This document shows positions 42,701-48,114 of a stretch of DNA of 64,000 nt, piece by piece; the first letter of the stretch is position 1; the number at the start of each line of letters is the position of its first letter. Both the position numbers and the translations under genes were made by a program. The notes under the pieces are model-generated. The model was not told the origin of the DNA and ran no database searches. It saw nothing but the letters and a program-made list of their open reading frames with translations. Source of the DNA: UBA10329 sp964500205 (GTDB lineage Bacteria > Bacteroidota > Bacteroidia > UBA10329); NCBI GenBank assembly GCA_964500205.1, contig CAZCNS010000002.1, positions 391,718-455,717 on the forward strand, read 5' to 3'.

Positions 42701-43762
42701 TGGAGCAACGGGTCGCAGAGCCAGTTTATAGATGTGACGGCTGGCGGTACGTATGATGTGAATGTCTCGAACATTGACGGCTGTGCTGGCAGTGCGAGCA
42801 TCAACATCACGGTGAACCAATTGCCCAATGCCGTGGTGACGGCAAGCGGAAGCACGAATCTCTGCCCCGGTGCGAGCGTGGTACTGACCGCAAGCAACAC
42901 CTTCGCCACCTATGTGTGGAACTTGGGCAACCAGACCACACCGAGCATCACGGTGACGCAGGCTGGCTCTTACACCGTGACGGTAACCGACCCTGTGAAC
43001 GGGTGCTCGGCCACATCACAACCGGTGAACGTGACGCAGGCGCAGACCGTGCAGCCGACCATCGTGGCAAGCGGCCCTCTGGAATTCTGCCAAGGGGGAA
43101 GCGTGGTGCTATCGGTTGCACCGTCCGGAGCGTTCAACTCGTTCCTTTGGACCACCGGATCCACTACCTCTTCCATTACCGTGAATTCGAGCTCGGAGGT
43201 GGGCGTGTCGGTGATCGATGCGAACAACTGTCTCATCGAGACCTTGCTCGCCACCCCGACCGTAGTGACCGTATGGAACCCGCAGCCGATCGTGGGGCAG
43301 CAGGGCGGCACGCTGTTCGTTACGAACGGGCCTTTCAGCACGTATCAATGGTTCCGTAATGGGCAGCCGGTTCCCGGTGCCACGCAGGACAGCTACGATC
43401 CGACCCAGAGCGGCAACTTCGTGGTGCAGGTAACGGATGAGAACGATTGCAGCGGCACATCATCCAATACGGAGTTCACCTTCGGGGTGGGCATCGGAGA
43501 TGTGCGCGATGTGTATGACCTGAAGGTGTACCCGAACCCGAACGATGGCCTGTTCATGCTGGAGGCCGAACTGGGCAACCACACGGATGTGACACTGACG
43601 GTGCGCGACATGCTTGGAAGGGAACTGATTCCAGCCGAGCGCATCCAGGGCACCTCCTCGTTCCGCAGGTCGTTCGACCTCGGCCATCTGGCCAACGGCA
43701 TGTACTTCGTGCAGGTGATGGGCCGCGATGGGGTGACGGTGAAACAGGTGATCAAGCAATAA
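30701..43762 (+). CDS. Giant repeat-rich cell-surface protein with T9SS sorting domain
   Basis: 4353 residues. Signal peptide ending at ANPSVGQ (residue 28). An N-terminal beta domain (about 30-165) precedes six or so unmatched Ig/PKD-like units. Seven ~75-residue units with YCIDxxSVTLTGxPAGGTFSGPG follow (about 727-1275), then twelve ~96-residue Ig-like units with CxGDxATFxVxAxGxxLTYQWQ (about 1280-2437), then fourteen ~83-residue units with QPVANAGxGGxECDLDF (about 2440-3597). Three more YCID units (about 3598-3826) and five or six other Ig/PKD-like units precede the T9SS type A tail (DLKVYPNPNDGLFML near 4273, ending VKQVIKQ). It is one uninterrupted frame, predicted to be a secreted fibre or adhesin. 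No catalytic domain is seen. The binding target is unknown. Confidence 0.93.
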   Translation: MRTPFTLLTSAFFSAALLLLGANPSVGQSWPGENNRSAGQPQCDVNTNVTTIGPGDYIQFNAVNTAQYFFSNCATANWDTDLAIYRTDNAQQLVYTDRGIGGCTAPSCPTGGGVCNDQVRDFNWTSTYSGTVRVIQPRFNNQGSATSYGWFAAANSATLTYRQVKNFTNTTSNATICVGGTKSLTRTGNGTGGTWSIQSGGGSLSGTTYTATSAGAKTIRYTLGSCFEDVSFSVVAAPNLSTPTFTNSTICTGGSTQVTSNLTGGTGTQNPVWQYFNGSTWVNVSNGTPTGATYTNATTATLTISGISVANNYQYRRELVTTGLGCSATSGGATLNVVNDPVLSGATLGNNSICVGGSTTVTSNLSGGAGAQVPVWQVNTGSGWVNVTNGVPAGAIYTSADGSTMTISGITATGNVQYRRVLNNTSLGCDTQSNPVTLNVANQPSAATISRIPNESPVCAGTDLTVSITGSSSGGAGTCADEFRFSIAGGPFTDWATGVPTVPTSSITAAPGTVVIQTRRNCSGGGCNSNINQVQWDVNPVPSAVATPTSQAFCSGGTTGIALTTSPSLGSVSFAWTVSAGPNIFGQFPGSGSNISQTLFNEDGTTSETATYTITPTRAGCAGTPITVPVTVNPIPVAIAAPGSQSICNGQTTSINLSSLVTGTSFNWTVTGPPAAGGFTNAAGTQINQTLTNSSSSPVAVTYTVTPSTANCTGSPITVQITVNPTPAVTFNSFGGPYCISDNSPISLIPFGIPAGGTFSGPGVAGNDFVPALAAVGTNTITYSFSDINGCPNTATATVQVTGLPLVSFSGLSVSGYCVNDNSPVTLTGFPAAPGTGVFSGPGISGNTFTPSVAGVGLHAITYTYTDANGCVGSQTQSVNVFALPNLGIFNLATSYCIDDAPVTASGFPPGGTFSGPGITGAGVFTPANATVGGPYTITYQFTDGNGCTNTTTATTVVNPLPAVSFSGLAADYCIDAASVTLVGSPAGGTFSGPGMTTGGVFTPSVAGLGSHSITYTFTDGNGCTNFQTQTVEVTGIPGVTFSGLDPAYCIDAASVTLTGNNAPDGTFSGPGITDNGNGTATFNPANAGVGGPYNITYSFTNPLGCGFAETQQVVVNPLPDLSFTGLAAAYCVDAPSITLTGSFAPNGTFSGDGITDNGNGTAIFSPSAAGTGAASITYEFTNANGCSNTNTQGTTVNALPTVSYTGFGDVCVDQPAQPLTGSPTGGVFSGAGISGNQFFPAITGVGTFPVTYTFTDGNGCDDTFTENFTVHNIPVVTVNPASVQVCPGDAVTFLVSATGIGLSYQWQVNTGSGFVNLNNGGIYSGVNTQFLNVGPIAQSLNGFQYRVLITGSTCGTQVFSNSAAINISSSPVIDVQPSDQFVCEGDDAQFAVSATGAGLTYQWQINTGSGWTILTNDAIYSGVTTNTLTVSGYDAAMDGDLFRVVISGSSNCTSSTTSQVASLNGSSSPVILIQPTDQSVCEGSNTVFAVSGGGSGLIYQWQVNDGGGWVNVTDGGIYSGSGTDALSLTGITAAEDGYQYRVNISNASCPGSSLSDEVTLTITTSPAIVQQPDNAQVCPGDDASFTVVADGSGNTYQWQINTGSGFTNVTNGGPYSGATTTILAVNGVNAGMDGHQFRVIVQNSQCASASISTVATLSQSVAPTIAMQPADGYFCVGDDVTFSASANGSSLTYQWQLNTGSGWVNVSNNATFSGATTPSLTVSGTTTAMDGHLFRLIVAGSVNCSGTALTAVVELIETTEPLILTQPLDQGVCENSGASFTVDVPGNVTYQWQLDSGSGFTDITDGGIYSGATTATLDLSAVALSDDGNQYRVVVSGVNCTGDAASQVATLTITDEPVISSQSPDQYVCTGDDAVFAVSVDGTNLTYQWQEDDGTGFVDIVNGGDYSGANTAVLTIQGATPSYNGFAYRVIVESGNCLAAATSEIAFLFENEGPVVLFEPNDAQVCPNDNAVFTVSVGGTSLTYQWQVNTGSGFANISDNNIYSGTNTSSLLVQGVSTGMNNHQFRAIISGSVNCAVDAISDYGVLTVSPNPTITQQPTDLSYCDGDNATLTVTANGAQGYQWQENSGSGWVNLSNSGIYAGVNTPTLSLSGIPVANDGFQYRVVVSGSANCQGTATSNAVTITEDPNPFVAQQPADQFVCPGDAATFTVAATGSGLVYQWQEDAGLGFVDIIDGGIYSGATTATLNIADGTGLNGYQYQAIITGSICSGSSTTDVVTLNETNEPAILDQPDDIFACPGDNMTFDVIAGGSGLTYQWQVNTGSGFVDVANGVLYNGATSASLSINGVTPGMDGNLYQVIISSTNCLGSSTSVSASLNISNSPNIVAQPVSDAVCSGQSASFSFSATGPNLTYQWQVNDGSGFVNIFNNNTYSGATTTTLNISNATFAMNGYTYRAIVTGSVNCPQTATTSIVTLSVTQQPVANAGTGGNSCNFDFTFNAVPSAGTGTWSQLSGTGTSTFGNANSATATATATLEGTYVYQWEEVNGACSDAATVTVDYFDQPAADAGPDANECDLDHTFSGTASFGTGTWTQVNGPGTSTFTNANSVTSDVTVSTFGTYTFRWTEVNGTCSDFDDVTVNFFQQPVANAGVGGNECDLNFVFNAQPSVGSGVWTASGPGTATFNNASSNVATVTVSQYGSYTFTWTETNGTCVDNDDIVVNFFEQPAANAGSGGSVCGLDFVFSATLTTGIGQWTQTSGPGTSTFGSASSPSSTVSVSQVGTYVFTWTETTGVCVSSASVTVNFFHIPLADAGTGGDECDLDFELNAQPSEGIGTWTQTLGTGFANFVPNANTPNATVQVSAYGTYEFTWREVDGGICISQDAITVNFYEQPVADAGSDDSSCDLTFTMAAVPSAGTGTWTQVSGPGTSVFANPNSATSGVTVDLYGEYIYQWEEIEGSCSDADLVTVNYYEQPVADAGFGGFECDFDFQLSATPSVGVGSWAAVAGPPTATVTFSSIGDPNAIATVNQLGQYTFTWTEVNGTCSSSDNVVVTFEQQTNADAGQGGDECDLDFTFNGTPSFGTGIWTYTGPGTALFTDDNSVTSTVTVTQFGTYTFTWTETFGTCITTDQVTVNFYQQPVANAGQGGDACSLSYPFNGAMSTPNGTGTWTQVSGPGTASFSDATSPTAAATVDQFGTYSFQWEEVNGTCSDNATITVNFYPQPVADAGQGGSECDLDFDFNGTLSTVGGTGVWTLTNGFGTPAFVDATDPATSVSVSAYGSYQFTWTETNGSCTDAANVTVNFFEQPAADAGLGDDVCTLTYQLQSNPSVGAGQWTQASGPGTSAFTNAASAFSSVTVSQAGTYVFTWTESTGAGTCTSSDDVTVNFFGQPAANAGQGGNECDLDFDLAAIPNLGTGVWTQSSGPGTSVFGDATSASTNVTVDLYGTYTYTWSETEGVCVSTDVITVNYYEQPVANAGQGGNECDLNFNLSATSSVAVATGQWTQTSGPGFSSFSPNAGTGNAVVTVNTPGQYVYTWTETNGTCSDNGTVTVDYFQQPVANAGAVSNQCDLDITLAAVPSAGLGTWTVTGPGNGSFSDENAPNATLTVDQFGTYNLTWTEVNGTCSDAASVNVTFNDLPVVSFSGLAATYCIDQTALVPLTGSPAGGVFIGQGMTGANFIPSAAGVGIFDITYTYTDGNSCTNSETQSVEVRPLPTPTFTGLGQAYCVSDQTPVALAATPAGGTFTGPGMAGEAFTAANAGAGTHTITYTFTDGFGCTGVTTQTVTVNPLPVVSFTGLANEYCEDVSLVTLTGTPAGGTFAGPGISGNVFNPTQAGSGSHVVSYTFTDGNGCTNTATQNVNVNTLPAPVITPNGTVEICAGSFVVLNAGSGYFQYQWNNSESGQTLLVNQAGTYNVTVTSQNGCQALSEDVEVIVNAVPVVDLGEDQTICTGTFATLDAGNPGMNYAWTPTQEVTQQITVGTAGTYTVTVTDANGCSTTDAVSVSISNVLTPAITANGSTTICQGQTLTLNAGSGYASYLWSNGSQSQFIDVTAGGTYDVNVSNIDGCAGSASINITVNQLPNAVVTASGSTNLCPGASVVLTASNTFATYVWNLGNQTTPSITVTQAGSYTVTVTDPVNGCSATSQPVNVTQAQTVQPTIVASGPLEFCQGGSVVLSVAPSGAFNSFLWTTGSTTSSITVNSSSEVGVSVIDANNCLIETLLATPTVVTVWNPQPIVGQQGGTLFVTNGPFSTYQWFRNGQPVPGATQDSYDPTQSGNFVVQVTDENDCSGTSSNTEFTFGVGIGDVRDVYDLKVYPNPNDGLFMLEAELGNHTDVTLTVRDMLGRELIPAERIQGTSSFRRSFDLGHLANGMYFVQVMGRDGVTVKQVIKQ
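32875..34535 (+). repeat. Seven tandem YCID/SGPG protein repeats (first block)
   Basis: Seven units of about 225 bp code for PKD-like domains with a conserved YC(I/V)D, GGTFSGPG and TDGNGC. A second block of three units lies at about 41491-42177 of the same gene. Confidence 0.8.
34536..38015 (+). repeat. Twelve tandem Ig-like protein repeats
   Basis: Twelve units of about 290 bp, each with CxGDxxxFxVxAxG, TYQWQxNxGSG, IYSGAxT and a YRVxxxG segment. Units differ at many positions, so the expansion is not recent throughout. Confidence 0.85.
38016..41490 (+). repeat. Fourteen tandem ANAGxGGxECDLDF protein repeats
   Basis: Fourteen units of about 248 bp code for a domain with QPVA(N/D)AG, ECDLDF, GTGTWTQxSGPGTSxF and YTFTWTExNGxC. 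Each contains a conserved Cys pair (ECDLD and NGxC) that could form a disulfide. Confidence 0.85.
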
Positions 43763-43781
43763 CGTGGGGCGTCTGAAAAAG

Positions 43782-43814
43782 AAAAGGGTCGGTGGTGAAT
43801 CCACCGGCCCTTTT
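43782..43814 (+). terminator. Intrinsic terminator of the giant gene
   Basis: A long stem pairs aaaagggtcggtgg with ccaccggccctttt around a 5-nt loop, followed by T residues, 20 nt past the stop codon. Confidence 0.85.
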
Positions 43815-43909
43815 TGGTGTTGATGGGTCTTCAGTATAAGGGCATCAGACCGCTGGCACCTGACAGCAACCTCTGAAACAAGTGACCTTGGGGCCATGCT
43901 TACAAGCAG

Positions 43910-43941
43910 AAGGGCCACCCCATCCATAGGGTGGCCCTTTG
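43910..43941. terminator. Intrinsic terminator, probably for the minus-strand gene
   Basis: The 11-bp stem aagggccaccc / gggtggccctt has a short loop and lies just downstream of the stop of the 43963 gene on the minus strand. The T-run is short on both strands. Confidence 0.6.
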
Positions 43942-43962
43942 TTCGGGCATCGGGAAACCGGC

Positions 43963-44961
43963 TCAGGCAGGCATCATGCTCAGGTTCTCATCATCGAAGG
44001 TCTGACCGGGCCCGATGAGGAGGTTGCGCTGCTGGGTGAGAAACCCCTGAGCCATAGCCTCGATGACGACCTCCTCCTGCTGTGACAACTCCGGGATGAG
44101 GATCACGTATCTGCCATCGGCATCGGTGGTGGTGCCGATGGAGGGGCCATCGGGGCCATCGGCCAGTGGGTAGACCTTGACCTCTGCCTCACCGATAGGT
44201 GTACCGTCTGCCATCGAGGTGACCTGCCCCGCGATGCGAGCAGAGATGTCGGAGCTACCACCATTGCCGTCTCCACCGCCACCATTGCCGTCTCCACCAT
44301 CGCCATTGCCGGGGCCTCTGCGGTCGATGATGATGCGGGCCTTGCGGTATTGGGTGTGGAGTGCGGGGTCGCTGACCTTGAAAGGGAGCATGAGCGGGTC
44401 GATGGTGTCGCGTAGGAGGCGCTGTGTAACATTGAAGAGCTGACCCAGCTGTGCAGTGCTGGTGCTGCGCGAAACGATGGCGGTGCGGGGGAGGGAGACC
44501 ACAGCGGCATAGTCGCTGATGGCATCCTGCCATTGGGCCACGAGTGCCGGGGTGATTCCGTAGTCTGCTAGGGCCGCGATGTTGCTGTCAACAATGGCGA
44601 GGCGGTGCTCCACGAAGGAGATGACCGTATCGTCCTTGACCTTTGCTATCTCTGAAAGGCTGAAGTCGAACTCGCCCGCAGAGGTAAGGTCATTCATGGC
44701 GAGTGCCCATGTGCGGGCGAGTGCGAAGATGACCTGCGAGAGGTTGTCGAGGGTTTCGCGGGCCTGTCCCTTGTCTGCGGTGACACCCGATACCACGAGG
44801 CTCTGGTTGGCGATGTTGGCGTTGATGGCGGTGACATTGGCCTGAAAGGCAGCAAAGGCATTGGCGCGTGCGACCACTGCATCGATGACTGCCTGATTGG
44901 CGGTGTAGAGTGTGTTGACCACACCATACATGTCGAGGAGGTTTGATTGTCTGTCTGTCAT
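43963..44961 (-). CDS. Hypothetical protein with carboxypeptidase-regulatory-like domain
   Basis: 332 residues without a signal peptide. Residues 1 to about 205 are helical and Ala-rich (ANAFAAFQANVTAINANIAN; ARTWALAMND). A Gly/Asp/Asn linker of about 25 residues (about 213-236) follows, encoded by short direct repeats. The C-terminal 95 residues look like a carboxypeptidase-regulatory/prealbumin-like beta-sandwich: RIAGQVTSMADGTPI, EVKVYPL, DADGRYVILIPE, VVIEAMAQGF. These modules usually bind or pack against partners and are not enzymes. The gene is divergent from the decayed heptad gene and XRE regulator. The function is unknown. Confidence 0.72.
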   Translation of the reverse strand: MTDRQSNLLDMYGVVNTLYTANQAVIDAVVARANAFAAFQANVTAINANIANQSLVVSGVTADKGQARETLDNLSQVIFALARTWALAMNDLTSAGEFDFSLSEIAKVKDDTVISFVEHRLAIVDSNIAALADYGITPALVAQWQDAISDYAAVVSLPRTAIVSRSTSTAQLGQLFNVTQRLLRDTIDPLMLPFKVSDPALHTQYRKARIIIDRRGPGNGDGGDGNGGGGDGNGGSSDISARIAGQVTSMADGTPIGEAEVKVYPLADGPDGPSIGTTTDADGRYVILIPELSQQEEVVIEAMAQGFLTQQRNLLIGPGQTFDDENLSMMPA

Positions 44962-44991
44962 GATTTCCAGGTGTTTGATATTGTTTGTTTA

Positions 44992-45402
44992 ATGGTGGCA
45001 GGAAATGCTTTTGGGACGTTCCGCGGGCGGTGCTGCCGACATCGGAACGGGGATGTGCGCATTGAAATTTCGTTGGCCAAGAATTGCTGTGCGTGGGATG
45101 CACCCCGAGCGGGGATGGCGGCCCATGCAGCGGGGATGGCGGCCCCACGCGTGGGGGTGGCATCCCATGAAGCGGGGGTCGCGGCAATGCAAACGGGGCT
45201 GGCGGCCCATGCAGCTGCCCTGGACGGGATGTAAGCCTCAGTGGAGGCGATGCAAGACCGCTTGGAGGCGGTCTAAGCGGGGGTAGCGGCCCTTGAAGCG
45301 GGGGTGGCGGCCCTGCAAGCAGGGGTGGCGGCCTTTGAAGAGGGACAGGATCGAAATAAGACGGGTGTTGATGCCGTTCTCATGGCAACAAAACCGATGT
45401 AA
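44992..45402 (+). pseudogene. Decayed coiled-coil heptad-repeat gene upstream of XRE regulator
   Basis: One frame carries 11 to 13 consecutive in-phase 7-codon units (45109-45381) such as AGVAALE, AGVAALQ, ASVEAMQ and DRLEAV. Hydrophobic residues sit at positions 3 and 6, the a/d pattern of a coiled coil. Two in-frame TAA codons (45232-45234 and 45274-45276) fall at the last position of a unit where other units have CAA or GAA. The frame ends in TAA at 45400-45402, one base before the XRE start at 45404. The 5' end is unclear; the ATGs at 44992 and 45115 are possible. A repeat tract that never coded is the alternative. Confidence 0.45.
45109..45381 (+). repeat. 21-bp tandem repeat tract (13 units, degenerate)
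   Basis: Units of exactly 21 bp with consensus GCGGGGGTGGCGGCCCTTGAA, the last ones and the middle ones strongly diverged. The unit is 7 codons, so all indels between units keep frame. Confidence 0.85.
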
Positions 45403-45403
45403 G

Positions 45404-45736
45404 ATGCTGAGGATGAACATTGCGAGACTGGTTCGGCAGCGTGGGAAACAGTTGCCGCAGGTGTATCTGATGACGCACGGATTCACGAGAGACGAGGCGC
45501 GGAGCATCCTGAACCCTCGGCTGCGGATGGTGCGCTTCAGCATCATGACGCGGCTATGCGAGCTGTTCGATGTCTATCCGAACGAGCTGTTCGCCTATGA
45601 TGGGAGCGGAAGGAGCCATCTGAACGGGCTGAACGAGGTGGAGGAGTTGCGGACGGATGACATGCTGGAGGGACTGGCCCCGGAACAGATCGCAGAACTG
45701 GTGCGGCTGGCGGAGGGGATGCGGAAGGGGAAGTGA
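45404..45736 (+). CDS. XRE/Cro-type helix-turn-helix regulator
   Basis: 110 residues (107 from the alternative ATG at 45413, which follows GAGG). Residues 4-65 resemble a Cro/C1 HTH of the HTH_26 kind: NIARLVRQRGKQLPQVYLMTH, a central helix, then IMTRLCELFDVYPNELFAYDG. The C-terminus is acidic (EVEELRTDDMLEGLAPEQI). It is a cytoplasmic DNA-binding protein. Its start lies one base after the stop of the decayed heptad frame, so it probably was the second gene of that operon. Readings starting at 45293 would translate the repeat in a non-coiled-coil frame and are not accepted. Confidence 0.72.
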   Translation: MLRMNIARLVRQRGKQLPQVYLMTHGFTRDEARSILNPRLRMVRFSIMTRLCELFDVYPNELFAYDGSGRSHLNGLNEVEELRTDDMLEGLAPEQIAELVRLAEGMRKGK

Positions 45737-45779
45737 CCGTCCCCATGGTGATTACTGCAAAAAGTCCCGCACGTGTGTG

Positions 45780-45873
45780 GTCCTTCTCAAAAGCGTTTGC
45801 CAACTTTATTTTGCCCAATTTCCGACCAAAAACCAAGGACACAAGTTTCAAACTTGCGCCATCGCTAAAGCCC
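45780..45873 (-). repeat. Dispersed repeat, copy A
   Basis: Read on the minus strand it begins GATGGCGCAAGTTTGAAACT and ends near CGCTTTTGAGAAGGA. It contains the perfect inverted repeat CAAGTTT-G-AAACTTG. Related copies lie at 46181-46271 and 50118-50213, all in the same orientation and each at a gene boundary. Confidence 0.8.
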
Positions 45874-46078
45874 CCGAATCACGCAGCCTCACCTCGCCCA
45901 ACCTTCGCGCAGCCGTGTCTGGCAGGAAGTACTGCTTTGTGATCACTGGCTGGCAAGCCATCCCCTGTTCCTTATCAGCCTTGTAGCCCGATCGGACAAT
46001 ACGATAGGAGCAGCCTGTGCCCAGAAGCATGATAAGCAAGAACAGCATGACGAATGATGAGGGTAGGGGATGTTTCAT
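45848..46078 (-). pseudogene. Small lipoprotein, probably truncated by repeat copy A
   Basis: 76 residues. The N-terminus is a lipoprotein signal with lipobox LLGTGC (Cys near residue 23), followed by SYRIVRSGYKADKEQ and QPVITKQYFLPDTAARRLGEV. The last five codons and the stop (MAQV, TGA) lie inside repeat copy A, so the original 3' end was probably replaced. A TACTTTCA stretch about 60 nt upstream of the ATG is a weak -7 candidate. If intact by chance, it would be a very short outer-membrane lipoprotein. The function is not recognised. Confidence 0.5.
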
Positions 46079-46180
46079 GGTCGGTCAGTGTGAGGCACTC
46101 CTTTGTAAGCTTCTCCGAAAATAAGACAGTGTGAAAGTAGACCCACTTCAAAGAGCATCTTACTTTCTGTCTTCTAATAA

Positions 46181-46271
46181 TGTCCTCCACTTCAACGTTT
46201 CCTATCCGCAATTTTTCCAATTTCCAACCAAAAACCAAGGACACAAGTTGCAAACGTGCGCCATCACCTAT
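46181..46271 (-). repeat. Dispersed repeat, copy B
   Basis: On the minus strand it shares GATGGCGCA, CAACTTGTGTCCTTGG and TTTTTGGTTGGAAATTGG with copy A. Further on it shares GTTGAAGTGGA with copy C. It begins within 4 nt of the stop of the candidate immunity gene (46268). Confidence 0.75.
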
Positions 46272-46756
46272 GGCATCCAAGGCTCGTATACGAAAGTCTT
46301 TCTAACTACTTTCCGGAACAGTCGCGATAACAGCGCAATCTGACCAATACTATTGATTATCCTGTTATCCTTATGGAATACCAATTTTCGTTGAACTATT
46401 TGGCCATTAGACCCCTCCAATACTTCCTCTTCCACTGTTGCTGTCAAATGAGATAGAATATAATCTAATGAACTCGATTGTATTTCTTGCTGAATAACCA
46501 CCTCTTCTCCCTTTACGAATAAATCATAATAGTCATCGAATATTTCTATTTTAATCTCAATTCTCCCACAGGTTGCTGACAGAAAGAAGGTACAAGTGTT
46601 ATACTCTGAGTTGATAACGACCGAACACAAATCTGCGCATTGACTCTCAATTCTTTGTAGTGTATTCCGTAACTGCACGGCAAGCTCCCTCCCAGCACCG
46701 CTGAGTCTGATCAAGCTGCTTTCCAGAGTATTATCAAACAGAGAATATCTCGTCAT
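46268..46756 (-). CDS. Candidate RHS immunity protein (unknown family)
   Basis: 162 residues, soluble, with no signal. The ATG at 46756 lies 5 nt after the stop of the RHS gene, the position where immunity genes of polymorphic toxins are found. The DNA is clearly more AT-rich than its neighbours, another common trait of such genes. The protein has mixed helix and strand (RIEIKIEIFDDYYDLFVKGE; NSIGQIALLSRLFRKVVRK). No family is recognised, so the immunity role is inferred from position and composition. It ends at the edge of repeat copy B. Confidence 0.55.
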   Translation of the reverse strand: MTRYSLFDNTLESSLIRLSGAGRELAVQLRNTLQRIESQCADLCSVVINSEYNTCTFFLSATCGRIEIKIEIFDDYYDLFVKGEEVVIQQEIQSSSLDYILSHLTATVEEEVLEGSNGQIVQRKLVFHKDNRIINSIGQIALLSRLFRKVVRKTFVYEPWMP

Positions 46757-46761
46757 TATGA

Positions 46762-48114
46762 CTACTTGTATATCTGTAAAAATTTCCGTCCATTGATCTT
46801 GGCTCTGAAAACGTGATTCGCCCCATGATTGGACCACCCGATTCCTGTGTTCATCCCAGTGTTAAATATACCACGCGTACCAAAAGGAACATGTTGGGAG
46901 TGATATCTGCCGAAAAATACGCTTCGTGGGCCAAAAGTTGAGGTACGCCACATAGCCCCTCCTAATCCAAACCGAGCCGTATTGATGCCAAACCGAGCTC
47001 CTTTTGAGAACAAAGCAGCCTCAGCCAATTTCTCCGCACCGAAACCCAAGTCATATCCGATCTGATAGGCCGACATGTTCGGGATGTTCCTTGTATAGAC
47101 AACCGCAGTTGCGGTCATTTGGGCTCTCATCATAATGCCATCCGCACAGGTGAGACAGCTCATCAATCCCATGTTCACCACGCCTTCTCCGAGGTTGCGC
47201 CATCCTTCTGCGGAGCCTAAACTTCTAATGAACGCACCCGTGCCTCTTACACCTGCCCCAAATCCGTCAGCCAGTCCCGAACCGAAGTCACGAAACAGCA
47301 CAGGGTAGTCGCGTGGCAGGTCTCCTACCCCTCCACCTGCCGTAGTACCGCTCATGTCAGAGTCGTCTGTCAGCCATGCAATGTAATCCTGATTGGATGG
47401 GCCTCCCATGTGCATTGGCCTCCAATTGGCACGAGAATTCACCAAATTCATATTGATATTCACCGTCCCAGCGGGCTGCACCATGCTCGTGCTCGCAAGG
47501 CCCGGCCCCGCCTGATAGCCGTACTGGTAGCTGCCACCATTGAAGCCGCCCCCAGCCATCACGCTGTAGTTGCCGCCTATGTTGCCGCCTCCGATGAGAT
47601 ACCCGCCACCGCCACCGAAGCCTCCACCGAAGCCCACCATCCCACTGCTCCACTCGTTCGGGTTCCATGATTGGTTGATGCCCGCATTGATGAGGTAACT
47701 GGCAGCGGTAGAAATAAGGGACACGATCCAGCCCGCTATCTCACCGCTGGGGTCGGTGTAGCTCAACGGGCTGTTGAACACATACGCATATCTATTGTAG
47801 CTCTGCGTGTTGTACGGATCCTGAACAAAGTTGTCTGGCGCAAGCATCCGCCCCATCGTAGGGTCATACATGCGCCCGTTCATGTTAATCAGGTCAAACT
47901 CTCTCAGGTGCTCATGGCCGGTGTACCCGCGAGAAAACCAAACAGGCATGTCCACCTCCAGCTCATCATCTGATGGGTCGGAGTTGAGCACTTGCCATGT
48001 TTCCGGGTCGCGGTAGCGGCCCCAGGCATCGAAGCTCTGTTCATGTTCAACGTCACCTTCTTCATCGGTAAGCGTGAGTATGCTGCCGAGGTGGTCCTTA
48101 TAGACATAGTACAT
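46762..48114 (-). CDS. RHS repeat protein, 3' part (core end and toxin tip)
   Basis: 450 residues. It starts MYYVYKDHLGSILTLTDEEG, a late RHS segment, and so continues the 47904-50111 frame after a one-base shift at about 48129-48140. The RHS core end is in YDPTMGRMLAPDNFVQDPY and SPLSYTDPSGE (about residues 90-125). The following 320 residues vary in type: a Gly-rich stretch (about 150-190), then small helices, and a C-terminal 50 residues with HSQHVPFGTRGIFNTG and WSNHGANHVF that would be the toxin tip. The toxin fold is not recognised. The short, His-rich tip might be a nuclease, but this is speculation. The candidate immunity gene follows directly. Confidence 0.75.
   Translation of the reverse strand: MYYVYKDHLGSILTLTDEEGDVEHEQSFDAWGRYRDPETWQVLNSDPSDDELEVDMPVWFSRGYTGHEHLREFDLINMNGRMYDPTMGRMLAPDNFVQDPYNTQSYNRYAYVFNSPLSYTDPSGEIAGWIVSLISTAASYLINAGINQSWNPNEWSSGMVGFGGGFGGGGGYLIGGGNIGGNYSVMAGGGFNGGSYQYGYQAGPGLASTSMVQPAGTVNINMNLVNSRANWRPMHMGGPSNQDYIAWLTDDSDMSGTTAGGGVGDLPRDYPVLFRDFGSGLADGFGAGVRGTGAFIRSLGSAEGWRNLGEGVVNMGLMSCLTCADGIMMRAQMTATAVVYTRNIPNMSAYQIGYDLGFGAEKLAEAALFSKGARFGINTARFGLGGAMWRTSTFGPRSVFFGRYHSQHVPFGTRGIFNTGMNTGIGWSNHGANHVFRAKINGRKFLQIYK

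Noticed and set aside
45005..45286. Basic, Trp-rich frame through the 21-bp repeat (KRGWRP units)
   Set aside because: It keeps no sensible structural pattern in diverged units and contains a stop; the heptad frame keeps its a/d pattern.
45109..45381. CRISPR array
   Set aside because: Units are contiguous 21-mers with no spacers, and no cas genes are present.
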